DNA of 64,000 bases, from NCBI RefSeq assembly GCF_003355455.1, contig NZ_CP031357.1, forward strand, positions 908,501-972,500, written 5' to 3'. The stretch comes from Erythrobacter aureus. GTDB taxonomy: Bacteria; Pseudomonadota; Alphaproteobacteria; Sphingomonadales; Sphingomonadaceae. Within the stretch, counting starts at the first letter, position 1, and every line of letters starts with the position of its first letter. The notes under the pieces are model-generated. The model did not search any database, was not told the DNA's origin, and was given only the letters and a program-made list of their open reading frames with translations. The position numbers were made by a program, and so were the translations under genes. This document shows, in pieces, positions 1-8,795 of the stretch.

Positions 1-787
1 ATCGAGCGCGAGGCAGGATCGGATGCGCGTTTTCAGTACGATAGCTGGAACCGGCAAGAGGAAGGCAATGCCGATCCGGGTGGTGGAACACGGGGTCTCA
101 TGAAGGGGCAGGTGTTCGAAAAGGTCGGCGTCAACGTTTCCACCGTGCGCGGCAATTTCGCGCCTGAGTTCGCCGCAACCATCAACGGTGCGAGCGCGGA
201 AAACCCGGGTTTCACCGCGACCGGTATCAGTCTGGTGGCGCATATGGCCAATCCGCATGTGCCCGCCGTACACATGAACACGCGTTTCCTGACGACGGGC
301 AAGGCCTGGTTCGGGGGCGGGGCGGATCTCAACCCGCCGATCCCCTATGCCGAGGATACAGAGGATTTCCACGCCCGCTTCCGCGCCGCCTGCGCCGCGC
401 ATAATCCGACCTATTACGAGCGTTTCAAGAAGTGGGCGGACGATTACTTCTACATCCCCATCGGGGCGTCCATCGCGGCGTGGGCGGGATATTCTACGAC
501 CATCTCGAATGCGAGGCCCTTCTGCTGATGGTGGGGCCGCCTTCGAACGCAATCTTGCCTTTACCAAGGATGTTGGCGAGGCGTTTCTCGATATCTTCCC
601 GAAGCTGGTCCGCCGCAGGATGGAGAGCGCGTTCACGAGCGAAGACAAGCAGACCCAGCTCGAATGGCGCGGGCGCTATGCGGAATTCAATCTCGTCTAC
701 GATCGCGGCACGCTGTTCGGCCTCAAGACGGGCGGCAATATCGACGCTATTCTGATGAGCCTGCCGCCAGAGGCGGTATGGAACTGA
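1..787 (+). pseudogene. hemF: Oxygen-dependent coproporphyrinogen III oxidase, 5' end missing and two frameshifts
   Basis: HemF converts coproporphyrinogen III to protoporphyrinogen IX in haem synthesis (EC 1.3.3.3). The reading frame is open from the left edge of the window. It shows the family block GQVFEKVGVNVSTVRG near 106-155, then HMNTRF and WFGGGADLNP. The frame is lost twice. Near 456-459 the protein must change frame to continue as PHRGVHRGVGGIFYDHLE. Near 515 it must change again to continue as GGAAFERNLAFTKDVGEAF and end with FNLVYDRGTLFGLKTGG. Each shift equals one missing base: C4 where C5 would be in frame at 456-459, and G2 where G3 would be in frame at 515-516. After both repairs the sequence is a normal HemF C-terminus. 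Either the gene is freshly broken or, more likely, these are homopolymer sequencing errors. Confidence 0.9.
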
Positions 788-836
788 CGGCACGGGCGCC
801 GTGGAACTGAACCGCAGGATCCCGGTATAGTCTCGG

Positions 837-2165
837 ATGACTGCGCTGCGCGATCCGATCCGGCTGATTCCGGCCCTGTTCCTGACAGCGATAGCGCTTG
901 GCACGCTGCTGCTCTGGCTGCCCATTTCCACGGCCGACGGTACGCAAACCGCTTTTCTGACTGCGCTGTTCACGTCGACCTCGGCCGTCGCGGTGACCGG
1001 GCTGATCGTTGTCGATACGGCAACCTACTGGTCACCGTTCGGCCAAGGCGTCATTCTGTTTCTTTTCCAGATCGGCGGTTTCGGGATCATGACGGCGGCG
1101 AGCCTGTTCGGGCTCATGGCCGGGCGGGGTTTCGGTCTGCGCGACCGCATCGCAACCCAGGTGGAGCGCAGCCGCCTCGAAGTCGGCGATGCGCGCTCGG
1201 TGCTCAAGCTCGTACTGGCGATCACCCTTATCGTGGAAGCGGCCCTCGCGGCGATTCTGACCGGGCGTTTCATGCTGTCCTACAATTTCCCGTTCGGCGA
1301 GGCCCTGTGGCACGGCACGTTCCATGCGATCAGCGCATTCAACAATGCAGGCTTTTCAAGCTTCTCCGACAGTGTGATGGGTTTCCAGTCGGATGCGGTG
1401 ATCCTCCTGCCGATCATGCTGGCGGTCGTACTGACCGCGCTCGGTTTTCCCGTGATGCAGGACTTGCGCCATCACGGGGTTAGCTGGCGGCGCTGGACGC
1501 TGCACACCAAGATCACCGTGAGCGGCACGGCCGGTTTGTTGCTGGGCGGCTTTCTTGCCATTCTGGCGATGGAATGGGCCAATCCCGATACGCTGGGCTC
1601 GATGAGCGTAGGTGCGAAAATCCTCAATGCGGCTTTCCACTCCGTGATGCCGCGCACGGCTGGCTTCAACAGTCTCGATGTTGGCGCTTTCCATGACGAG
1701 ACGTTGATGGCGAACTACTTCCTGATGTTTATCGGGGGAGGGAGTGCCGGGACGGCCGGCGGTATCAAGATTACGACTTTCGCCGTTCTTCTGGCGGTCG
1801 TCCTGTCGGAAGTTCTGCGTCGCAAGGACGCGGACGTGTTCGGCCGCCGTTTCGGCCATGCGGTGGAACGTCAGGCCCTGACGGTGGTCGTGCTGGCCGG
1901 ATCGTTGATATTCGGCGCGACGACTTATCTTGCCATGATCACCCCGCTGCCCTTCGAGGATCTCCTGTTCGAAAGCATCTCGGCCTTCTCGACCGTTGGG
2001 CTTTCGACCGGTGTGACCGCAGAGCTGCCGCCTGCCGGCCAGATCGTCATCATCGCGCTCATGTTCATCGGACGCGTCGGGACGATAACCGTCGCCACCG
2101 CGCTCGCGCTGGGCGGCGAGCCGCGCCCGTTCCGTTATCCGGAGGAGAATCCCATTGTCGGCTGA
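837..2165 (+). CDS. ktrB: KtrB/TrkH-family potassium uptake membrane subunit
   Basis: This 442-residue inner-membrane protein belongs to the TrkH/Ktr/HKT superfamily, which imports K+. It has the four M1-P-M2 repeats of the family. The selectivity-filter loops are visible as TSTSAVAVTGL (residues 47-57), ISAFNNAGF (165-173), SVMPRTAGFN (269-278) and SAFSTVGLSTG (382-392). The conserved stretch GGGSAGTAGGIK (300-311) precedes the last repeat. The length fits KtrB better than the longer TrkH. The downstream RCK protein overlaps it by 11 bases, so the two are translationally coupled and form one Ktr-type transporter. Confidence 0.93.
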   Translation: MTALRDPIRLIPALFLTAIALGTLLLWLPISTADGTQTAFLTALFTSTSAVAVTGLIVVDTATYWSPFGQGVILFLFQIGGFGIMTAASLFGLMAGRGFGLRDRIATQVERSRLEVGDARSVLKLVLAITLIVEAALAAILTGRFMLSYNFPFGEALWHGTFHAISAFNNAGFSSFSDSVMGFQSDAVILLPIMLAVVLTALGFPVMQDLRHHGVSWRRWTLHTKITVSGTAGLLLGGFLAILAMEWANPDTLGSMSVGAKILNAAFHSVMPRTAGFNSLDVGAFHDETLMANYFLMFIGGGSAGTAGGIKITTFAVLLAVVLSEVLRRKDADVFGRRFGHAVERQALTVVVLAGSLIFGATTYLAMITPLPFEDLLFESISAFSTVGLSTGVTAELPPAGQIVIIALMFIGRVGTITVATALALGGEPRPFRYPEENPIVG

Positions 2166-2823
2166 TACACGCAACCCCGTCCTCGTCGTCGGTCTTGGCC
2201 GTTTTGGCGGGTCCGTCGCCCGCACTCTGGAACGGATGGGGCACGAAGTGCTCGGCGCGGATACCGACCCGGCCAGAGTGCAGGAATATGCGGGCGACTT
2301 GACACAGGTGGTCGAGGCCGACTGCACGGATGTCAAATGCCTGGACAAGCTCGGGGCGAGGAGTTTCACCTCGGCGGTTGTCGGAATAGGAAGCGATATC
2401 GAGGCGAGCGTGCTGGCGGTGCTGGCGCTATCCGATCTCGGTGTCGCCAACATCTGGGCCAAGGCCATCAACGAGAAGCACGGCCGCATTCTGGAGCGGA
2501 CGGGAGCGCATCATGTCGTGTTTCCCGAGGAAAAGATGGGCGAGCGCGTAGCACGCCTTCTCAACGAGCGCTTGCTGGACTTCATCAGTTTCGGCGACGA
2601 ATTTGCCATTGCAAAGCTTGCCGCACCCACAGCCATTGTCGGCCTGCCGCTGATTACGAGCGAGTGTCGCAAGAAATTCGACGTGACCGTCATCGGGGTG
2701 AAGCGCGAGGGCGAGGACTTCATTCACGCGGTTCCCGACACGTTGATCATGCCCAAGGATATTCTGGTCGTATCCGGCAGAGTCGAAAAGATCGAAGCGT
2801 TCGCAGCGCAGCACGGGCATTGA
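2155..2823 (+). CDS. ktrA: KtrA/TrkA-family potassium channel regulatory subunit
   Basis: This 222-residue cytoplasmic protein is the nucleotide-gated regulator of the adjacent KtrB. The N-terminal RCK_N Rossmann domain carries the dinucleotide/ATP-binding loop GLGRFG (residues 13-18), and the second half is an RCK_C (TrkA-C) domain ending VVSGRVEKIEAF. The start is a TTG at 2155, chosen because GGAGGAG lies at 2141-2147, eight bases upstream, and the residues that follow match the family N-terminus. The 11-base overlap with ktrB supports co-expression in a two-gene operon. Confidence 0.93.
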   Translation: MSADTRNPVLVVGLGRFGGSVARTLERMGHEVLGADTDPARVQEYAGDLTQVVEADCTDVKCLDKLGARSFTSAVVGIGSDIEASVLAVLALSDLGVANIWAKAINEKHGRILERTGAHHVVFPEEKMGERVARLLNERLLDFISFGDEFAIAKLAAPTAIVGLPLITSECRKKFDVTVIGVKREGEDFIHAVPDTLIMPKDILVVSGRVEKIEAFAAQHGH

Positions 2824-2993
2824 TCGCCACCGCCCCCTTGGGCGCGGAAATGTGCGCAGGCGATTATCCAGGCCCGGCCTGTGTTTTCGTGCGCGGGGCT
2901 GGCGCGCGGTCACTGGATCGGCAATAGCGCCCCGGCGTAGACAGAACATCAGGCCGGGTCGCGAATCCGGCACCATGCAACGGAGACATACCC

Positions 2994-4898
2994 ATGCGCC
3001 GCCTTGCCGCCCCGCTCGCCCTGCTGCTTGCCAGCACCGCCTGCACCACGATGGAGGCCGCTCCGCCGGCGACTTCCGCCCTGCAGCCGGAGCGCATGAT
3101 CTCGCCGATTCTGACTTCGCCCGAAGCAGTCGATGCTTCGACCTATGCCGAGCCGCAGGTTGCGCGGGTCACGCACGTCGCGCTCGATCTCGATCTGGAT
3201 TTCGCCGCCCGGCGCGCCAGCGGTACGGCAACGCTCGACGTGCTTGCGGCATCCGGCGCGAACGAAATCGTGCTCGACAGCAACGGTCTTGAGATCGCGC
3301 GGATCACCGATGGCGCAGGCCGCGAACTCGCCTATGAGATCGGAAATATGGTCGAGGAAGGCGGAAAGGGCGCTCCGCTGACCATCCAGCTCGACGGCGC
3401 GACCACCCTGCGCATCGAATATCGCGCCCCTGCCGATGCCAGCGCGCTGCAATGGCTCAGCCCGGAACAGACCGCAGGCAAGGTCCACCCCTTCCTCTTC
3501 AGCCAGGGCCAGGCGATCCTCAACCGGACCTGGATTCCGACGCAGGACAGCCCCGGCATCCGCCAGACCTGGGAGGCCCGGATCACCGCGCCTAAACCGC
3601 TCGATGTCGTGATGAGCGGGGTGCGACAAGGCGAGCCCGAGGACCTCGGCAACGGACGCCGCGCCTTCACCTTCGTGATGGACAAGCCGGTGCCGCCCTA
3701 TCTCATCGCGCTGGCAGCGGGCGACATCGATTTTCGGGCGATTGGTCCGCGCACCGGCGTATGGGCGGAGCCGTCGGTGATCGCTCGCGCGCGTGCCGAG
3801 GTGGCCGATACCGAGGAGATGGTCGTCGCAGCCGAGAAGCTCTACGGCGAATATCGCTGGGGTCGCTACGACATGATCGTGCTGCCACCGGCCTTTCCAT
3901 ATGGCGGGATGGAAAACCCCGTGATGACCTTTCTCACTCCCACCTTCATCGCGGGCGACCGGTCGAACAACGGTCTCGTCGCGCATGAGCTGGCGCATAG
4001 CTGGTCGGGCAATCTGGTGACGAATGCCGTATGGGGCGATAGCTGGCTCAACGAAGGCGTGACCACGTACTTCGAGAACCGCATTGTCGAGGCAGTCTAC
4101 GGCAAGAAGCGCGCCGAGCAGGAAGCTGCGCTGATGTATGCCAATATCCTCGATACAATGGCCGAAGTGGGCGGGGATGCGCCGGGTACGGCGCTCAGCA
4201 CCGATGGCGGCTACGAACTGGGCAGCGCGATCGCTTACGATAAGGGCGCTTTCTTCCTGCGCACGGTCGAACGTATCGTCGGGCGAACACGCTTCGACGC
4301 CTGGCTGCGCCAGTGGTTCGACAACCACGCCTTCCAGCCCGCCACCAGCGAGATGTTCCACAAGGATATGATGGTCAATCTCGTGCAGGGCGAGGCCGAA
4401 GCCGAGGCATTGATGCTGCGCCAATGGATTTTCGAGCCCGGCCTTCCTTCGAACGTCGCCAAGCCCGATCCGGCGGCCTTCGCCGAGGTGGACCGCGCCG
4501 TCACAGCGTATACGTCTGCCGGAACCATCCCCGCCGCCTATTCCGACTGGACCGCTGCCGAACAGATGCGCTTTCTCGACAACCTCCCGAAAGAGCTTAC
4601 CGCGGACCAACTGGCAGCACTCGATGCAACACTTGGCCTCTCGGGCACCGGCAATAACGAGATACGTTTCCTGTGGTTGGAGATGGCGCTGGAGAACCGC
4701 TACGATCCCGCCGTGCCGCAGGTCGATGCCTTTCTGTCCGAAGTGGGCCGCGCGAAATTCGTCCGCCCGCTGTTCCAGGTCCTGTGGAACGAGGGTGAGT
4801 GGGGGCGCCCGATTGCGACGCGCATCTACGCGAAAACCCGCGACAGCTATCACGCGGTGACGCGGGCCGGAGTGGACCGGGTGATGGATGGCGAATGA
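2994..4898 (+). CDS. M1-family zinc metallopeptidase (aminopeptidase / leukotriene A4 hydrolase-like), lipoprotein
   Basis: This 634-residue protein is an M1 (gluzincin) aminopeptidase of the leukotriene A4 hydrolase subfamily. It trims N-terminal residues from peptides. Seen in the sequence are the exopeptidase motif GGMEN, the zinc site HELAH (H331, E332, H335) with the third ligand E354 in the spacing HExxH-x18-E, and an alpha-helical C-terminal region of about 150 residues like the LTA4H C-terminal domain. The N-terminus MRRLAAPLALLLASTAC looks like a lipoprotein signal peptide with Cys as the acylated residue. The protein is therefore probably anchored in the cell envelope. ACGGAGA about ten bases upstream supports the start. 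It stands alone between the potassium genes and an uncharacterised membrane protein. Confidence 0.92.
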   Translation: MRRLAAPLALLLASTACTTMEAAPPATSALQPERMISPILTSPEAVDASTYAEPQVARVTHVALDLDLDFAARRASGTATLDVLAASGANEIVLDSNGLEIARITDGAGRELAYEIGNMVEEGGKGAPLTIQLDGATTLRIEYRAPADASALQWLSPEQTAGKVHPFLFSQGQAILNRTWIPTQDSPGIRQTWEARITAPKPLDVVMSGVRQGEPEDLGNGRRAFTFVMDKPVPPYLIALAAGDIDFRAIGPRTGVWAEPSVIARARAEVADTEEMVVAAEKLYGEYRWGRYDMIVLPPAFPYGGMENPVMTFLTPTFIAGDRSNNGLVAHELAHSWSGNLVTNAVWGDSWLNEGVTTYFENRIVEAVYGKKRAEQEAALMYANILDTMAEVGGDAPGTALSTDGGYELGSAIAYDKGAFFLRTVERIVGRTRFDAWLRQWFDNHAFQPATSEMFHKDMMVNLVQGEAEAEALMLRQWIFEPGLPSNVAKPDPAAFAEVDRAVTAYTSAGTIPAAYSDWTAAEQMRFLDNLPKELTADQLAALDATLGLSGTGNNEIRFLWLEMALENRYDPAVPQVDAFLSEVGRAKFVRPLFQVLWNEGEWGRPIATRIYAKTRDSYHAVTRAGVDRVMDGE

Positions 4899-4986
4899 TT
4901 GCAGGCAGCGCATGATTGTGTGCACTGGATGCGATTGAAACGAAGTCGGCTTGACGCTAGGGCTTGGGGCGACAGGGAGACTTGCC

Positions 4987-5970
4987 ATGACATCTCGCCT
5001 CGCCGCCAGAACCGCGCCGATACTGCTGCTGCTAGCCCCGCTGCTGGCAATCCTGGCGGCCCGGCTGGCAACCCATAGCGACATCGCCGCCCGCCATCCG
5101 CGCACGGCTGCAATCCTGTTTCTCTGGATAGCCGCCGACGCGCTGGCACTGGCGCTGATCGCGAAGGCCCCACGCAATAGGCCTGGCTTGCGGGCTTTGC
5201 TGGGTGCGATTGCGGCGGGGTGCATCGTCGCCACACTGGCTGCGGCGGCGCCGGTGCGGGCGGCCTTGCTGGACATGCAGGGTGTGGTCATCGCGATGGC
5301 GCTGACCGTTGCGGCCTATCTCGGCTGGAGCTTCGTTCTTGCCACGCGGGCATTTCTGGCCACCCGTTCGGTAGAAGCTGCCGCCAGTGAAGTCCTTCCC
5401 GCAAAACTCGTGCAGTTCGCCGCCCATGAAAGCGCGATGATGCGGATGGCACTGTTTAGCTGGCGCGCGCGGCCGCATGTCCCTGAAGGTGCACGGGGTT
5501 TCGCCTATCACCGCGTGATTAATCCGATGATCGGCGTATTTCTCGTGCTCCAGGTCATCGAAATTGTGGTGGTCGATCTGCTGGTCAGCCACTGGAGCGA
5601 GCGGGCGGCGTGGGTGCTCCTGGCGCTGGGTATCTGGGGCTTCCTGTTCCTCGTCGCGCTGATGAAGGCTTTCCGGCTCTATCCGGTGCTATTGCGGGAA
5701 GATGGCGTGCAGGTGCGTGCTGGAACGGCAATCGATCTTTTCGTCCCCTTCGATGCGATCGCAGAAATAGAGCCGACGATTTCCCACGCCGAAACGCAGC
5801 AGAAGGCCGTGTTGAACGCGGCCATCCTTTCCCATCCCAATGTGGTGCTGCGGTTGTCGCGCCCGCTCGAATACCGTCCCTTGTTCGGGAAATCGCGGCA
5901 GGTTCATCGGGTAGCCTTCCGCCTGGACGAGTCGGCGCCCTTTCTCGAAGCGCTATCGCAGCGGATTTGA
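4987..5970 (+). CDS. Unrecognised integral membrane protein
   Basis: I do not recognise a family for this 327-residue protein. It has about six hydrophobic segments: four in the first 140 residues and two near residues 180-230. A roughly 90-residue C-terminal soluble part follows, with mixed beta character (VLLREDGVQVRAGTAIDLF) that looks like a PH-like (bPH_2 type) domain behind membrane helices; that resemblance is inference. The ATG at 4987 is preferred over an earlier in-frame ATG at 4951 because AGGGAGA ends seven bases upstream of it. The gene lies between the aminopeptidase and rsh on the same strand, with about 60 bases to rsh, so it may be transcribed with either. Confidence 0.8.
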   Translation: MTSRLAARTAPILLLLAPLLAILAARLATHSDIAARHPRTAAILFLWIAADALALALIAKAPRNRPGLRALLGAIAAGCIVATLAAAAPVRAALLDMQGVVIAMALTVAAYLGWSFVLATRAFLATRSVEAAASEVLPAKLVQFAAHESAMMRMALFSWRARPHVPEGARGFAYHRVINPMIGVFLVLQVIEIVVVDLLVSHWSERAAWVLLALGIWGFLFLVALMKAFRLYPVLLREDGVQVRAGTAIDLFVPFDAIAEIEPTISHAETQQKAVLNAAILSHPNVVLRLSRPLEYRPLFGKSRQVHRVAFRLDESAPFLEALSQRI

Positions 5971-6031
5971 TCGCGCGGCTCAGCATTTTTCGTTGCATTG
6001 CAGCAGGGTTTGCCCACATCGTGAGCACAGG

Positions 6032-8122
6032 ATGCTGCGCCAGTACGAACTCGTAGAGCGGGTCAAGGAATACGACCCCGACGCCGACGAGGCGATGCTC
6101 AACCGCGCCTATGTTTATACGGTGCAGAAGCACGGCACGCAGACGCGGGCGAGCGGAGACCCCTATTTCTCGCATCCGGTCGAGGTCGCGGGCCTGATGA
6201 CCGATCTGAAGCTCGATCAGGAAACCATCGCCACCGCGCTGCTCCATGACACGGTCGAGGACACGCTGGCGACGATCGAGGACATCGAGGCCAATTTCGG
6301 CACCGATGTCGCACGGCTGGTCGACGGCGTTACCAAGCTTTCCAAGATCGAGCAGATGCCCGAGAACGAGCGCGCGGCGGAAAACCTGCGCAAGTTCCTG
6401 CTCGCCATGAGCGAAGATATCCGTGTGCTGCTGGTCAAGCTGGGCGACCGGCTGCACAATATGCGCACGCTGCATTTCATCAAAAAGCCGGAGAAGCGCC
6501 AGCGCATCGCACGCGAGACGATGGATATCTATGCCCCGCTGGCGGAGCGGATCGGCATGTATGAATATATGCGCGAAATGCAGATGCTCGCTTTCGAGCA
6601 AATAGAGCCCGAAGCCTTCAAGACCATCACCCAGCGCCTCGATCAGATCCGCAACGAGGATGGCGGGCAAGTCGATGCCATCGCGCTCGACATGAAGCAT
6701 GCGCTGGCCGAAGCCGGGATTACCACCGAGGTTTCCGGCCGCGAGAAACATCCCTATTCGATCTGGCGCAAGATGGCCGAACGGCATGTCAGCTTCGAGC
6801 AGGTCACCGACATCATGGCCTTCCGCATCATCTGCGAGGACGTATCCGATTGCTACCGGGCGTTGGGAGTGCTCCACACGACGTGGCAGTTCCTGCCCGG
6901 CAAGTTCAAGGACTACATCTCGACGCCCAAGAACAATGGCTATCGCTCGCTCCATACGTCGCTGATTTATGGCAAGTCGATGCGGGTCGAGGTGCAGATC
7001 CGCACGCGCGAGATGCACCGGCTGAACGAATTCGGACTGGCGGCGCATTGGGCCTATAAGCAACACGACCGTCCCGATGGGGAGGTCGGCTGGCTGCGCG
7101 ACCTGATTGAGATCGTCGATGCCAGCCACGATCCCGATGAGCTGCTCGAACACACGCGGATGGCGATCTATCAGGACCGCATCTTCGCCTTCACGCCCAA
7201 AGGCGCGCTGTTCCAGTTGCCCAAGGGGGCCACCCCGGTCGATTTCGCCTTTGCCGTCCATACCGATCTGGGCGCGCAGACCGTTGGCGCCAAAATCAAC
7301 GGACGGCACATGCCGCTGCGCACGCAGCTCAATAATGGCGACGTGGTGGAGATCATCAAAAGCGATCAGGCCGATCCGCAGATGAGCTGGCTGGGCTTCG
7401 TCGTCACCGGCAAGGCGCGTGCCGCGATCCGCCGTGCGGTACGGCTCAAGGAACGCGCCGAGGTGGCCGAGATCGGCAAGAAACTGTTCGACGAGATCGC
7501 TCTGCGCGTGCCCGCCAAGATCGGCAAGAAGGCGCTGCGCGAGGCCCTCAAACGGCTCGAAATGGAAGAAGACGAAGATCTCTTCTACGCCATCGGTGCG
7601 GCCAAGATCGAAGACCGCACGGTCATGGAGGCGCTGGTGCCGGGCTGCACGGCGGAGCTCGAAAACGAACCGGACTGGGCGAAGAGCGGCAAGGCTTTGT
7701 CGATTCGGGGGTTGACGCCCGGCGTGGGTTTCCAGCTCGCCGAATGCTGCCACCCGGTTCCCGGCGATCGGATCGTGGGATTGCGCAAGCCGGGCGAGGG
7801 AGTCGAGGTGCACACGATCGACTGCAGCCGCCTGGCCAGCGGGATCGACAGCGACTGGCTCGATCTATCGTGGGGCAAACGTTCGCGCGGGGCTGTCGGG
7901 CGGCTGCGCGTGACCCTTTACGACCGGCCGGGGACGCTGGCCGAAATGGCGGGCATCTTCGCGCAGAACCACGTCAATGTGACGAGCCTGGAGCAAACCC
8001 AGCTCGATCATCCCTTTACCACTTACGAGATCGATCTCGAGGTGCAGGACGTGCCGCACCTAACACGTATCCTTAGCGCATTGCGGGCCAGCGATTCGGT
8101 GGCCCAGGCGGAGCGCGTATGA
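6032..8122 (+). CDS. rsh: RelA/SpoT bifunctional (p)ppGpp synthetase/hydrolase
   Basis: This 696-residue Rsh protein makes and degrades (p)ppGpp, the stringent-response alarmone. The domains run in the usual order. The HD hydrolase domain contains HDTVEDT at residues 72-78. The synthetase domain has HPYSIWRKM near 245 and STPKNNGYRSLHT near 293. A TGS domain lies near 385-445, followed by a helical/zinc-finger region with AECCHP and a C-terminal ACT domain from about 620. Both catalytic halves look intact, so a bifunctional enzyme is expected, as is usual where a single Rsh serves an alphaproteobacterium. The ATG at 6032 matches family N-termini better than the ATG at 5993. The stop overlaps the next gene by four bases (ATGA). 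Confidence 0.96.
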   Translation: MLRQYELVERVKEYDPDADEAMLNRAYVYTVQKHGTQTRASGDPYFSHPVEVAGLMTDLKLDQETIATALLHDTVEDTLATIEDIEANFGTDVARLVDGVTKLSKIEQMPENERAAENLRKFLLAMSEDIRVLLVKLGDRLHNMRTLHFIKKPEKRQRIARETMDIYAPLAERIGMYEYMREMQMLAFEQIEPEAFKTITQRLDQIRNEDGGQVDAIALDMKHALAEAGITTEVSGREKHPYSIWRKMAERHVSFEQVTDIMAFRIICEDVSDCYRALGVLHTTWQFLPGKFKDYISTPKNNGYRSLHTSLIYGKSMRVEVQIRTREMHRLNEFGLAAHWAYKQHDRPDGEVGWLRDLIEIVDASHDPDELLEHTRMAIYQDRIFAFTPKGALFQLPKGATPVDFAFAVHTDLGAQTVGAKINGRHMPLRTQLNNGDVVEIIKSDQADPQMSWLGFVVTGKARAAIRRAVRLKERAEVAEIGKKLFDEIALRVPAKIGKKALREALKRLEMEEDEDLFYAIGAAKIEDRTVMEALVPGCTAELENEPDWAKSGKALSIRGLTPGVGFQLAECCHPVPGDRIVGLRKPGEGVEVHTIDCSRLASGIDSDWLDLSWGKRSRGAVGRLRVTLYDRPGTLAEMAGIFAQNHVNVTSLEQTQLDHPFTTYEIDLEVQDVPHLTRILSALRASDSVAQAERV

Positions 8123-8484
8123 GCCCGATCACGGGCATAGACCACGTCCAGCTCGCCATGCCGCATGGCGGCGAATCGCATGCCCGGCGCTTTTGGATCG
8201 ATCTGATGGGGTTGGAAGAGGTGGCGAAGCCCGCGAATCTTGCGGTGAATGGCGGCTGCTGGTTCGAAGGTGGGGGTGTCGCGATCCATTGCGGTGTGGA
8301 AGAGGGCTTTCTTCCCGCACGCCGTGCGCATCCCGCCCTGCTGGTCAGCGATCTCGCTGCTTTGGTGGAGCGGCTGGGCAAGGCGGGAATCCGCTTCAAG
8401 CCGGGCAAGGAGCTGGACGGCTATATTCGGGGCGATATCGCCGATCCCTTCGGCAATCGTATCGAATTGATGCAAAGGGTTTAG
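8119..8484 (+). CDS. VOC-family (glyoxalase/bleomycin-resistance fold) protein
   Basis: This 121-residue protein is a single vicinal-oxygen-chelate module. It begins IDHVQLAMP, which supplies the first metal-ligand His, and ends DIADPFGNRIELMQ, which contains the conserved DPFGNRIEL strand and its Glu ligand. Small members of this family include glyoxalases, lactonase-like lyases and resistance proteins, so the substrate cannot be read from sequence. Its start codon overlaps the rsh stop as ATGA, which implies translational coupling to rsh. At the 3' end it overlaps the converging DUF1905 gene by four bases. Confidence 0.88.
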   Translation: MSPITGIDHVQLAMPHGGESHARRFWIDLMGLEEVAKPANLAVNGGCWFEGGGVAIHCGVEEGFLPARRAHPALLVSDLAALVERLGKAGIRFKPGKELDGYIRGDIADPFGNRIELMQRV

Positions 8485-8795
8485 AGCAGTTCGAGTGTCA
8501 GAACGGCTTCGTCGCCTGCCACGAGATCTTCTGCCTTCAACACCTTCTTGCCCACCAGAAGCCACCATTCTCCCGTTTTGGAAGGGAAGACCGAGGTCTT
8601 CCAGCGCGTTTCGCCGATCGTGGCCATGACCTTGACCGATCCGAAGCCGCGCCTGCCGCCCAGTTCCAACCGGCGGATGCGTTCGTGCATGGCGATCGCC
8701 TCGGCCGCCGCGCCATCGATCGTCAGCAGATGGTAGGTCGCCTTTTCGCCCTGCCAGCGGGTCACGGGTCCGCGAAAGGCGAGCGTCTCGTTCAA
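8481..8795 (-). CDS. DUF1905 domain protein
   Basis: The protein is 104 residues, almost entirely one DUF1905 domain, a small beta-barrel of unknown function often found alone or fused to YdeI-like domains. Recognisable family features are the opening ETLAFRGPVTRW, the central GFGSVKVMATIGETRWKTS and the ending KVLKAEDLVAGDEAVLTLEL. The start is a TTG at 8795-8793. It overlaps the stop of the upstream cyclophilin gene as TTGA, so translation is probably coupled. I see no catalytic residues, and the family has no assigned activity. Confidence 0.82.
   Translation of the reverse strand: MNETLAFRGPVTRWQGEKATYHLLTIDGAAAEAIAMHERIRRLELGGRRGFGSVKVMATIGETRWKTSVFPSKTGEWWLLVGKKVLKAEDLVAGDEAVLTLELL

Noticed and set aside
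2949..5291. Open frame of about 780 codons on the minus strand
   Set aside because: It is antisense to the M1 aminopeptidase and the next gene, whose protein motifs are unambiguous. Long antisense frames are common in GC-rich DNA, and the translation looks like no protein family.
5585..7813. Open frame of about 740 codons antisense to rsh
   Set aside because: The plus strand clearly encodes RelA/SpoT with all domains in order; the antisense product has no recognisable motif.
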